The notes under the pieces: generated by a model
What the model saw: the letters and a program-made list of their open reading frames with translations, nothing else
The model's database searches: none
What the model was told of the DNA's origin: nothing
Shown: positions 39,820 to 49,445 of the stretch, in pieces
How positions within the stretch are numbered: the stretch's first letter is position 1
Layout of the letters: every line of letters starts with the position of its first letter
NCBI GenBank assembly: GCA_946411385.1
Contig: CAMKDV010000004.1
Span: 124,001 to 188,000, forward strand
Source: an uncultured Bacteroidales bacterium
GTDB lineage: Bacteria > Bacteroidota > Bacteroidia > Bacteroidales > Paludibacteraceae
Direction of reading: 5' to 3'
Length of the DNA stretch: 64,000 nt
Made by a program: the position numbers and the translations under genes

Positions 39820-42800
39820 TTAGGGCATGATGAACTTGCCAGACTGGATGCGCTGGTTATCCGAATAGAAGAGATAGAAGAAGACCTCTCCATGGTTCGG
39901 GACGGTGAAGGTGACGCCTTCGCCGGTGGCATCGGTAAGGATCTCGTTCTCCTGTGCGTCGTAGGCTACACTGACCTGGTTGGGGTTGCAGACGGGCATG
40001 AGGGTATTGAGGAACATGTGGCCTTCATGATCGTAGAGTGCGAACCACGTATTGTTGCGGATGGTGTATGCCGTGAACTGGTCGGAACCCGTCTGCTTGA
40101 AGAGCACATCCTGTTTGGTAGGTGCTTTGGCAGTATTGGTGGTAGAGATGACGAACCAGATGGAGTAGACAGTCTCGGAGCCATCCTGTGCGGTACAATA
40201 GATGAAGGTCTCCTCGCCCGGTGCGCCGTAGGTGACGGACACTTCGGAGAGTTCGTCCTCGGGTATGCCGATGATCTCGGGCACCGTCTCGCCCTCGAGG
40301 AGGATATAGGTGTAGACGAAGGTCGAGTCGTCGAAGCCGGTGATAGTGGTACCGCCCACGGTGAGGTCGGAGAGGAGGCTATTGCTGCTCTTGGCTATAC
40401 GCTGGCTGATGATATAGACGCGCACGTCGGTGCCGTTCTCGGCAGTAACCTGCACGAGGATAGTACCATCGATCTCGCTGACGGAGACAGTAGCGGAGGA
40501 GTCAGCCAAGGTATAGCTGATCTGCTCGGGACGGATGAACGCCGTGCTGTCGGTACCCATCGGATAGGAGATGGTGTAGACGAGCGTATCCTGATGGAAA
40601 CCCTCGATAGTCTCGCCGTTGATGCGTAGATCGGTGAGAGAGTTGATATTGCAGAGCTCGACGGTGAAGATGACCACATAATCGTACATATTCTCGCCAT
40701 CGGCTGAGGTGACGGAGATAGTGACGATGTTCTGCTCCTGTTCGTAGGCAATGGTAGCCGTAGTATCCACGGGCACGGCAGTGATAGCGGGCATCTCGGT
40801 AGTGCCATACGGCAGGGAAACTGCGTACTCGAACAAGTCGGGGACGAACGTGGCAATGCTGATGTCGTCGACGTAGATAGCCGCGAGGTGCGCTTCGGGC
40901 GAGAGGCTCGGCACGAAGTTGAGCGTGTAGGTCTGTGTAGCGATGCCATCCTCGGCAATGACAACGATGCTGACGGTAGCGGCTTCGATGCTGATGGTGA
41001 CGTTCTGTCCGGGTTCAGCCTTGGCATAGGTGATAGCGGGCAGCGTAGTAGCACCATAAGGGAGCTTGACGGTGTAGGTGAGTTTCTCATCGTCGTAGCC
41101 CTCGAGCGGTTTGCCACCGATAGTGATACCTGCGAGGGAGACGTTGCTGCTCTTAGCGATATCGAAATGGATGGTATAGACGCGCTGGTGGTTATCCTCG
41201 GCGCTGACGATGACCTGTACGTAGCCGGTGTTGTAGACGGTATCGACGGTCTGCCATTCGTCGCCTTGGAGCCAGCTGACCTGCGGCATGACGGTAGAGC
41301 CTTGCGGCAGAGTAACGGTATAATCGTTACGCTGCGGTTCGAACATGATCATCGGCTTGCCGTCAAGGCTGATCATCTGCAGGGTATCGACATTGGAGTT
41401 CTGCACCTCGTAGATGACGGTGTAGATATTCTTGCTACCGCTCTCGGAGATGACGGTATAGTTGTAGGTAGTACGTTTGCCCGCAGTGATGGTATCCATC
41501 GTGACGTTCTGCCACTGGTCGGCTTGCTCGTAGTCAAGAGCCGGGAGCGTACGTACACCCATAGGCAGGGCGTAGGAATAGTAGAACGCGGTAGGCTCGA
41601 AGCCTTCGATCAGCTGACCATCGGCAAAGATACCCTTGAGCGTATCTGCCTCGGAGAGGGTGAAGAGGAAGGTGACGCTATAGATAGCCTGCTGACCATT
41701 CTCGGCAGTAACGGTGATGTCGGTACGCATATTATCCTCGGAAAGCTGCTTGGTGATGCTCTGCAGCATCTCGCTCTTGGCGGGATCGACCTCGGGGAGG
41801 GTCTTGACGCCTATAGGCAGGGCGATGGTGTATGCCAGGCGGTTCTCGTCGAAGCCGGGCAGGGAGTCGCCATTGAGATAGATCATAGCCAGACGTGTGT
41901 TGGCCGACTTCTCCACCTCGAAGAGGAGCTTGTACTCGTTGACGGTCTCACCGTCCTCGGCAGTAACGCGGATAGTCTTCTCGGTACCGCGCGAGGTTTC
42001 GGCGGTAAGGATCTCGACGGTCTGGGCATCCTCCTGAACGGAAGCCGCGATGTCGGGCATGACATCCATGAGGGTCAACGGGATGGTATAACGATAGGTC
42101 TTCTCATCGAAATAGAGGTCTTCGATATAGTGCGCGGCAGCATATTCAGCCATCGTCATCCGGTCGAGGAGGATATTGGCGAGATTAGCATTGTTGGACA
42201 TAGCAGCCCTCCATATCTCCACCTCATATACGCGCCGGGTCTGTCCGTCCTGTGCGGTAACGGTGAGCTGTACATCGTCGTCGGTCTTGGTAACCTGCAC
42301 GGTCTGGAACGGATCGCCGGTAGCATAATCGACGGTAACCTGATCGCCATAGACCTGCATCGAGTAGTTGGTACGCGATGACTTGAATCCGCTGACCGGC
42401 TCGCCATTGATGAGGATATTCGTCAGGTCGGCATTGCGTGAAGGCGTAGCGGTCATGGTAATACGATACTCGCGAGCCTCGTTGGCATTGCCATTCTCGG
42501 GCGTGACGGTGATGATAGTAGCCGCACCGAGCGTAGCAGCCGGTTCGACAACTACGGTCTGGCTCTCCTGACCGAGGGTATAGCTGATCTCGGGCATAGC
42601 AGGTTCGGAGAGCTTGGGCGTAGCGGACTGTATCTCGTAGGTATAATCGGTACGCTCGGGGTAGAAGCCTTCGAGCGGTGTACCGGCGATGCTGATACCC
42701 GCCAGGGTGTTGACGTCCGAGCTCTCAGGACGGAGGGTGAAGACGTAGGTCTTGCTCTCGCCGCTCTCAGCGGTAATCGTAACGTTGAAGACGGTGATGA

Positions 42801-45800
42801 CTGACCGCGTAGCGATCTTGCGCGAAGGAGCGTTGCTAAGGTTGGTGACCGTAATATGCATGGTCTGTCCCGGCTCGCTGAGCACGAAGACTACATCCAC
42901 GGGTTCGTCGGACTCGTAGGTATAATCCAGCTGCTGCGGCATGAACTCAGCATACGGAGTGCCATCGATAAAGATGCCACCGAGGTCGGCATTGGTAGAT
43001 GCTTCCGTCGGATAGGTGATGGTATAGTTGTGGGAAGCGGTGGTACCGGTGACGGCGATGGACAGATAGTCATCGGTAAGGGTCTCGACCACAGCCACGG
43101 ACTCCTGACCTTCCTTGCGCTCGAAGCCTACGTTATCGACCTTGCGTGCGTTATAGGAATAGGTATCCTCGTTGAAGCCGCTGATGATGGCGTTCTCACG
43201 CGAGATGGAGAGCAGTTTGCCATCGGTAGCAGGCTGGGTAGCGGTAAAGGCGATGGTATAGGTCTGCTGCGCCGTACCGTCAGCCGAGGTGACGAGCAAG
43301 GTAGCACCGGTGGCGGTGTAGCTCAGGTCGACAGTCTGGCCGAGGTCGTTATCGGCAGTGGTACGCTTCTTGGCGAAGGTGACAGCAGGCATCTTCTCTG
43401 CCGTAATGGTATAATCGGTAACATCGGCACTGAAAGCAGGCGTCAGCCCTGCAGCCACGATATTGGCGAGACGGGCATCGGCGGTCTTGACCTCACGGAA
43501 GACGTAGATATCCGTACGCGGCTCCCCGCTCTCTGCCTTCACCGTGACGTTCACCACATTGCCACTCTTGCTGATAGTGAACCGCTGATGGATACTTTCA
43601 GGCGTAACAGTGAAGTCCGGCAGCGCCTTGGTGCCATAAGGCATGTTGACGTAGGTGGTATCGTTGGAAACGGTGGTGGGGTAACCGCCAAAGTTAGGCA
43701 CATAGTTGAGCGAGGTAACGGCAGGACGCTCGAGGATGACGTAGTATTCGGTCGTATCCTGTGAGTTCTCGCCGTAGTTGATCACCTTGGCCTTGAGTTC
43801 GCCATTATCCCACTCGCCATTGTTGAGCCATTCGATGGTCTGCATCTGGTCATGTACGGCACCGGTGAACTTGAGCGCCGGCATACCGACGATAGCTTCG
43901 CCCTCGGCAAGAGTGTAGGTGAAGTTATGACCTTTCTTGGTGGTAGCTTTGCCGTTGACGGTAGCTGCAGTCAGTTCGGAGTTGTAAATGAAGCGGAGGT
44001 TCTGCATGATGATGGACGCCTCACGGATGGTACCTCCTCCAAGGTTCTTAGCATTCTCGGTGTTACACGAATTGAGGGTAACGGTGATCTTCTTGATAGC
44101 CCCCAGTGTACCATAGTTCAGATTCTCGACAGAAGTACCCGCCTTATTGATCGCGCTATAGGTACCCGTACCTTTGGTATTCTGCGCCTTGCTGCCATCG
44201 CTGAGCGTGACAGTCCACGACCACTCGTTGATATTATTGGCCGAAAGGGGACGATAATCAAGAGCGAATTGCTCAGGCGTGTTGCGGAAGGTAACACCGG
44301 TAGAAGCGTTATACGTCATGCTGGAAGTTGAGTTACCGCCGGAATTGAGGCTGACAGCCATTGTTCCTTGTGTCATCATGCCTGGCAGCGAACCATTCAT
44401 AGGTGCGCCACGCAACGTGGACAACATAGCACCATTGACGCCGGCCGAAACCACCTCCATACCTGTAGAATAGGTGAAGTTGATGCCCAATATACCCCAA
44501 TCGTAGCCATCATCGCAATCGGCAGGCACTTTCCATGTAGCATCAGGTTTGTAACCAGCGCCCTGCGAAGCCTTGGTCCAATCGCCGGAGAAATCGATAT
44601 GCGGATTGTCGTTGTAGAACCAGCAAACGGAATATGTTTCACCACCTTCGACGGAGAAAGTAATCTGCTTCTTGGTAGTATTGAGAGACGATGGCGTAAC
44701 GGTAGCACCACCAAAGGCAACATAGGTAAAGTCAGCAACTTTGGGTTCAGCCGAAACGGTGATCATATAGTTGTAAACATCCGGACGGAAATTGGGCACA
44801 AGCGCACCCTTGAACTTCAGTTCTTCGAGTTTGCCGGCCTCATCAAAGTCCGGCATCACGGGCTTGATAGTATACACTGCATCCTCTACCCCTTCTCTGT
44901 TAGCGGTAGCCACGATGGTTGCACCGCGACGGATGCCGCCGTTGTAGAAGAGCACAGCCTGCTCCGGATAGCTCTTGGTGTAGCCGGTCACGTCGAACGA
45001 GGTGCTGCCGAATGGGAGCTTGATCTCGTTGACCTGCCCCTTGACAGGTTCGATGCTGCCGGTATGCGAGTCGCCATTGGCATCGACGTAGATGTAGTTG
45101 ACCGACAAGATTCTATTCTCGCCCTCGGGCACTGCCACGTTATAGCGGATGGAATAGGTACGCTTGTCGCCATTCTCGGCCGTAACGATGATCTTGGTCA
45201 CACCATTGATAGGAGCGCTGATGAACTCGATGAACTGGGAGTCCTCCGCCTTGGTAAACTCCACTTCGTAAGGCTCGGTAGCGCCAAAGTCCATCGGGAT
45301 AGTGATGTCCGTCTCGTCGACAGAATAGGAAGCTCCGTCGATGGAGAGCGACCCCAGCTTGGTATTGGTGGACTTGGTTACGGCAAACGTGATGACATAA
45401 TCCTGCGTCTGGTTGTCGGAAGAGAGGACATGGATAGTGGTGTTGCCATCGGCAGGGCCGTAGGTAACGGTGATGGTTTGTCCGGGCTTACCCGCCAACG
45501 GCCATACGCACGGCGCAGCCAAGGTGCCCAATGGAAGAGTAACATTGTAAGCAAACGTATTCTCGGCAAAGCCTGTCAGCGGCTGCCATTCGCCATCGCG
45601 GAGGATATTGATACCTTTGAGCAAAGCGTTGGTAGTCTCGGTGCGGTTGTAGTTGACGGTATAGGTCTGATTATTACCATTCTCAGCCACAACGATGAGT
45701 TGCTGACTCTCGGTAGTCTCAGCATAGACGGTGGTCTGTCCGTCACGCTTCTCATAAGTGAACTCCGGGAGATCACGACCTTGCTCGATGGTCTGCGTAC

Positions 45801-48800
45801 TGGTATAGTTGTCATCAAAGGTGATAGGCGTACCGTCGAGAGCAGCCGAAAGGAGCGAGGTGGTGTCGGATGCACCGGTGATGAAATTGATCTTGTAGGT
45901 CTGCGTAGCGCCACTCTCAGCCGTAACAACGAGGCTGTAGGTGTACTGCGCACTCTGACCGGCCACTACATGCTGGTTATCCGACTGGCGCTCGTAGGTG
46001 ATCAGTGGCATCACGCCATCCATAGGCAGCGGCATGGAATAGTTGAACTTGTCGGCAGCAAAACCTGCAAGCACGGTACCGTTAGCCGCGATGGAACGCA
46101 AAGTGGCGTCAGCGGAATAGTTCGGGATGAACGTAAGTTCGTAGACCTGCTCATCGCCGCCAACCGATACATACAGACGTGCATGCGAATCATCGGTAAC
46201 CATAGTGACGGTCTGGGACTCGTTCATCTTGGTATAGGTGATGACCGGCAGTGCGCCCGAATAGGGGATGTCATATTCGTAGGTAGTAGGCGAGAACGAG
46301 GGCACCTGCACGCCATCGGCAAAGATCATGCTCAGGTTAGGCTGAACAGATGATACGAAATTGATGATGTACGTATTGGATGCTCCGGACTCGGGAGAAA
46401 CGATGATACGTGCCTCACCCAGAGCCACCGGCGTGGTGATGGTGACATGCTGCGACGGATCTTTATCCACCGTGATGACCGGGCAGGTAGCCGTGGTCAG
46501 TTCCACCTGATAGACAAGCGTCTCGCGATGGAAACCTGTCAGCGGTGTGCCGTTCAGGTAGATGCCGTTCAGATAGGCATTCTCGGACTTCTGGATGGTG
46601 AAGCGGAACGTATAGACGCCCTGCACGCCACTCTCCGAAACCACACGGATGGTATAAATCGTGCCCTCCAGGGTAGCTACTACCTTCTGCGAGCTCTCGC
46701 CCTTGTCGAACGAGACAGCCGGTACCTGGCTCACGCCCTCGCCCAACTGGATGTCGTATTCGCGGACAGAAGCATCGAAATCAGCAAAGCGTACGCCGTT
46801 GAAATAGACCGCCGCCAGAGTGGTATTGGCAGAAGTGGTGACCGAGAAATGCAGCACATAAACGGTTTGCGTACCAGCCTGCGAACGGACGGTGATCTTG
46901 GTATCACCATTGACGCCGGCGGTACGGACGGACACGTTCTGCCACTCGTCGTGCTTGGTGAAGGTGATCTCGGGTAAAGCGGTCGTACCTTGCGGCAGGG
47001 CTACCGAGTACTCGGTGACTTCAGGATCGAAGCCCTGAAGCGGCGTACCGCCGATAGTGATCATATTCAGCGTAGAAACGTTAGCCAGCTCGACGGTGAA
47101 GACGATCTCGTAGAGCGAGGTGCTGCCATCGTCCGCGGTGACGAAGATACGCGTGGTGGCATTCAAGCCGCCCATGTTGACCTGCACGGTCTGGTAGGGA
47201 TCGCCCTGGTCATAGGTGATGACCGGCAGCGTAGTAGTACCGGTGGGCAGGTTGACGGTATAGCGGTACGTATTGCTGTTGAAGCCCGTAAGAGCTACGC
47301 CGTTGAGGTAGATATTGTTGAGATAGGATATCTCGGATTTCTGCTTGGAGCAGATGATCTTATAGATAGTCTGATCACCATTGGCAGCCGTCACGATGAC
47401 GCGGGTAGTGCCTTCCACTCCACCCTCTTCGATGGTGACGGTCTGATAGTTATCGCCCTTGGTATAGGTGATCTGCGGCAGCGAGGTGGTACCCATCGGC
47501 AGGGAGACATAATAGGTCGTGCTGTTGGGATTGAAATTGGTGATATAGCCACCCATCTGCAGGTCACGGAGCTTGCTGTTGGAGGAAGCGGTAATCTTGA
47601 AGTTGAGTTTGTACACCTTGGCTACCTGGTTGCCCGGCGTGGTGACGCTGACCTTGTACTGGCCGCCATCGATCTGCGACGGAGCGGTGTAGACGATGGT
47701 CTGTGCGCCGGCAGGGTAAGCCGAGATGGCCTGTACAGTAGGCATCGTGGCAGTGCCGAGCGGCAACTCAATCTTGTACGTCGTAAGCGTCGGTACAAAA
47801 TCAGGGATGAGTTCGCCATTGACCTTTATTCCCTGCAAGGTGTTGTCAGACAGCTGCGCTACAGAGAAATTGAGGGTATAGGTCATCTTCGTCGTATTGT
47901 CCGGCGCGGTGACGCGGATAGTAGCCGTACCGGTAGTGGAGGTGGCTTGCGTAACGGTAACCACCTGTCCGTCTTCAGCCGGGGTATAGGTAACGACCGG
48001 AGCAGTAGTCGTGCCGTAAGGCAGCGCTACGTTGTAAGCCGACACCATGGGGTTGAAGCCCGAAAGAGGCTCACCGTTCACCATGATGTTGCTCAGCTTG
48101 GCATTATCTGACGGAGCCTGTACCATCTTGATGCGATAGGTCATCGTGGACGAACCGTCGGCAGCGTTGACGGTAATAATCGTAGGATTGCCGTCAACCG
48201 TACCGTACTGGATATTGATCTCGCTGCCCGACAGACGACGTCCTGGGAAATTGACCGTTGTACCTTTGGTATTGGTAAGCGAGCCTACGCCACGCACGGC
48301 ATACACCTCAGGCATCACGGTAGTACGACCTACTGAATAGACCTGCTCGGCGGATGAGTTGGGATCAAAACCATTCCACACCTTACCGCCGATATAGAGC
48401 TGTTGAATCTTTGAGCTGTAGATAAGCTGCACGTCATCGGCATAGAGCGAGTTACCCGGATACAAGCCACTGTTGGCGCGGAAGTTGGGATAGTTACTTG
48501 CCGAGATGATGACGTTGCATTTCTGCGGCACTTCGTCGTTCAGATAGTAGATAGGCACGCACAAGCGGGTCCAGTTGGTATACTCCTTGCGGTCACGCAG
48601 CCAGCCTTCAGCCACCTGCGTAGCTTTGGTATCCGTACCGCACTCATTGCCGTCGAGCGCCTGACGTACGTCCGACTCCTCGTCGGTAGTGGAATAGGAT
48701 GTACAACCGTTGTTCTTGTTTTTGTATTTCGAACCTTTGGCTGTGCCTTTCCAGGAATAGAAGAGCAGGTGAAAATCCTCACGGCTCCAATCCGAACCTG

Positions 48801-49209
48801 TACGTTTCACCCAAATGACCATGGAGTCCGGTCGATAGGTAAAGTTGATACCTCCGTAATCGCCCGCGGTGGCCTGACTAACCTGCGTGATACTGGGCAG
48901 GTATTGCCATGGTTGACCAAGCGACACATATCCCGGAGAGGCTTCGGTGATACCCATAGCACCGACCTCCTGGTCTTTCACCATCACGCAATAGCCGCCG
49001 TTGCGACCTGTCTCGCGGTGCTCAAAATTAAACTTCAGCCCCACCTGCTCCACGTTCGAAGCATGCCAGTCCTTAAGCTGGACCTCACCATCGAACTTCG
49101 TACCGGTCCAGTTCTCAAAACCCGGATCAGGAAGCTGCTGGGCAAACATAGTCAGCGTACCCATCACGAGCACTGCTGACAACACAAAATGTGTAAAAAA
49201 ATGTTTCAT
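39820..49209 (-). CDS. Giant secreted protein with ~30 cadherin-like repeats and two PCMD-like domains
   Basis: The 3129-residue protein starts with a signal peptide (VLSAVLVMGTLTMFAQ). Residues ~25-260 resemble the PCMD (putative carbohydrate metabolism) domain: LPDPGFENWTGTKFDGEVQL, YRPDSMVIWVKRTGSDW, NSLYADDVQLIYSS. About 15 cadherin-like beta-sandwich repeats (PF12733 type, ~85-95 residues) follow, with pattern L-x-x-I-x-V-N-G-x-x-L-x-G-F-x-P-x-x-x-x-Y-x-V-x-L-P-x-G-T-T and a closing T-Y-x-I-x-F. Residues ~1530-1740 break the series with a second PCMD-like domain (YDWGILGINFTYSTGMEVV), then ~15 more repeats. The last ~90 residues form a distinct domain ending FFYLFYSDNQRIQSGKFIMP, likely a T9SS-type sorting domain, though less canonical than in the neighbouring giant. 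It is probably a surface-exposed adhesin or glycan-binding fibre. Confidence 0.85.
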   Translation of the reverse strand: MKHFFTHFVLSAVLVMGTLTMFAQQLPDPGFENWTGTKFDGEVQLKDWHASNVEQVGLKFNFEHRETGRNGGYCVMVKDQEVGAMGITEASPGYVSLGQPWQYLPSITQVSQATAGDYGGINFTYRPDSMVIWVKRTGSDWSREDFHLLFYSWKGTAKGSKYKNKNNGCTSYSTTDEESDVRQALDGNECGTDTKATQVAEGWLRDRKEYTNWTRLCVPIYYLNDEVPQKCNVIISASNYPNFRANSGLYPGNSLYADDVQLIYSSKIQQLYIGGKVWNGFDPNSSAEQVYSVGRTTVMPEVYAVRGVGSLTNTKGTTVNFPGRRLSGSEINIQYGTVDGNPTIITVNAADGSSTMTYRIKMVQAPSDNAKLSNIMVNGEPLSGFNPMVSAYNVALPYGTTTAPVVTYTPAEDGQVVTVTQATSTTGTATIRVTAPDNTTKMTYTLNFSVAQLSDNTLQGIKVNGELIPDFVPTLTTYKIELPLGTATMPTVQAISAYPAGAQTIVYTAPSQIDGGQYKVSVTTPGNQVAKVYKLNFKITASSNSKLRDLQMGGYITNFNPNSTTYYVSLPMGTTSLPQITYTKGDNYQTVTIEEGGVEGTTRVIVTAANGDQTIYKIICSKQKSEISYLNNIYLNGVALTGFNSNTYRYTVNLPTGTTTLPVITYDQGDPYQTVQVNMGGLNATTRIFVTADDGSTSLYEIVFTVELANVSTLNMITIGGTPLQGFDPEVTEYSVALPQGTTALPEITFTKHDEWQNVSVRTAGVNGDTKITVRSQAGTQTVYVLHFSVTTSANTTLAAVYFNGVRFADFDASVREYDIQLGEGVSQVPAVSFDKGESSQKVVATLEGTIYTIRVVSESGVQGVYTFRFTIQKSENAYLNGIYLNGTPLTGFHRETLVYQVELTTATCPVITVDKDPSQHVTITTPVALGEARIIVSPESGASNTYIINFVSSVQPNLSMIFADGVQVPSFSPTTYEYDIPYSGALPVITYTKMNESQTVTMVTDDSHARLYVSVGGDEQVYELTFIPNYSADATLRSIAANGTVLAGFAADKFNYSMPLPMDGVMPLITYERQSDNQHVVAGQSAQYTYSLVVTAESGATQTYKINFITGASDTTSLLSAALDGTPITFDDNYTSTQTIEQGRDLPEFTYEKRDGQTTVYAETTESQQLIVVAENGNNQTYTVNYNRTETTNALLKGINILRDGEWQPLTGFAENTFAYNVTLPLGTLAAPCVWPLAGKPGQTITVTYGPADGNTTIHVLSSDNQTQDYVITFAVTKSTNTKLGSLSIDGASYSVDETDITIPMDFGATEPYEVEFTKAEDSQFIEFISAPINGVTKIIVTAENGDKRTYSIRYNVAVPEGENRILSVNYIYVDANGDSHTGSIEPVKGQVNEIKLPFGSTSFDVTGYTKSYPEQAVLFYNGGIRRGATIVATANREGVEDAVYTIKPVMPDFDEAGKLEELKFKGALVPNFRPDVYNYMITVSAEPKVADFTYVAFGGATVTPSSLNTTKKQITFSVEGGETYSVCWFYNDNPHIDFSGDWTKASQGAGYKPDATWKVPADCDDGYDWGILGINFTYSTGMEVVSAGVNGAMLSTLRGAPMNGSLPGMMTQGTMAVSLNSGGNSTSSMTYNASTGVTFRNTPEQFALDYRPLSANNINEWSWTVTLSDGSKAQNTKGTGTYSAINKAGTSVENLNYGTLGAIKKITVTLNSCNTENAKNLGGGTIREASIIMQNLRFIYNSELTAATVNGKATTKKGHNFTYTLAEGEAIVGMPALKFTGAVHDQMQTIEWLNNGEWDNGELKAKVINYGENSQDTTEYYVILERPAVTSLNYVPNFGGYPTTVSNDTTYVNMPYGTKALPDFTVTPESIHQRFTISKSGNVVNVTVKAESGEPRTDIYVFREVKTADARLANIVAAGLTPAFSADVTDYTITAEKMPAVTFAKKRTTADNDLGQTVDLSYTATGATLLVTSADGTAQQTYTIAFTATQPATDGKLLSISRENAIISGFNEDTYSYNARKVDNVGFERKEGQESVAVVETLTDDYLSIAVTGTTASHNYTITYPTEASTNADLGGIFIDGTPYAEFMPQQLDYTYESDEPVDVVFVLSEPGQTMHITVTNLSNAPSRKIATRSVITVFNVTITAESGESKTYVFTLRPESSDVNTLAGISIAGTPLEGFYPERTDYTYEIQSATPKLSEPAMPEISYTLGQESQTVVVEPAATLGAATIITVTPENGNANEAREYRITMTATPSRNADLTNILINGEPVSGFKSSRTNYSMQVYGDQVTVDYATGDPFQTVQVTKTDDDVQLTVTAQDGQTRRVYEVEIWRAAMSNNANLANILLDRMTMAEYAAAHYIEDLYFDEKTYRYTIPLTLMDVMPDIAASVQEDAQTVEILTAETSRGTEKTIRVTAEDGETVNEYKLLFEVEKSANTRLAMIYLNGDSLPGFDENRLAYTIALPIGVKTLPEVDPAKSEMLQSITKQLSEDNMRTDITVTAENGQQAIYSVTFLFTLSEADTLKGIFADGQLIEGFEPTAFYYSYALPMGVRTLPALDYEQADQWQNVTMDTITAGKRTTYNYTVISESGSKNIYTVIYEVQNSNVDTLQMISLDGKPMIMFEPQRNDYTVTLPQGSTVMPQVSWLQGDEWQTVDTVYNTGYVQVIVSAEDNHQRVYTIHFDIAKSSNVSLAGITIGGKPLEGYDDEKLTYTVKLPYGATTLPAITYAKAEPGQNVTISIEAATVSIVVIAEDGIATQTYTLNFVPSLSPEAHLAAIYVDDISIATFVPDLFEYAVSLPYGTTEMPAITAVPVDTTATIAYEQEQNIVTISVTSADGENMYDYVVIFTVELCNINSLTDLRINGETIEGFHQDTLVYTISYPMGTDSTAFIRPEQISYTLADSSATVSVSEIDGTILVQVTAENGTDVRVYIISQRIAKSSNSLLSDLTVGGTTITGFDDSTFVYTYILLEGETVPEIIGIPEDELSEVSVTYGAPGEETFIYCTAQDGSETVYSIWFVISTTNTAKAPTKQDVLFKQTGSDQFTAYTIRNNTWFALYDHEGHMFLNTLMPVCNPNQVSVAYDAQENEILTDATGEGVTFTVPNHGEVFFYLFYSDNQRIQSGKFIMP

Positions 49210-49280
49210 TAGTTATCTGTTTATACTACAATTTTCTTTTCTGCAATTTGCGCATAGCCGTACTACCGCAAAATACGATG

Positions 49281-49312
49281 CAAAGTTACAAAAAAAAAAC
49301 GACATATGCAAT
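49281..49312 (-). promoter_or_regulatory. Promoter for the 3129-residue protein gene
   Basis: Minus strand: TAACTTTG at 49288-49281 followed by CATCG, with a partial -33 box (ATTG) 20 bases upstream at 49312-49309. Leader of ~65 nt. This shows that the two giant genes, though adjacent and parallel, are separately transcribed. Confidence 0.78.
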
Positions 49313-49349
49313 ACCTATCGTTTTGAAAAACAGCACATTTTTTAAGACA

Positions 49350-49380
49350 GGGACACCGAAATGTGCTATTTCGGTGTCCC
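49350..49380 (-). terminator. Strong terminator after the larger giant gene
   Basis: A perfect 13-bp inverted repeat (49350-49362 with 49368-49380, arms GGGACACCGAAAT) around a 5-nt loop, followed in the minus direction by a TGTCTTAAAAAA tail. It lies ~65 bases after the stop at 49446. Confidence 0.85.
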
Positions 49381-49445
49381 TTGATATACGATATTTAAGA
49401 TTGACCTTAAAATTCGTGCCGCTTAGTGCAATGTGGATATTACAA

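Noticed and set aside
44368..46353. Long plus-strand open frame (661 codons) opposite the cadherin-repeat giant
   Set aside because: It lies entirely antisense to a gene with clear repeated domains, its translation is low-complexity with no recognisable fold, and long antisense frames are expected from the codon bias of repetitive genes. The same applies to 40888-42381 and 46990-48111.
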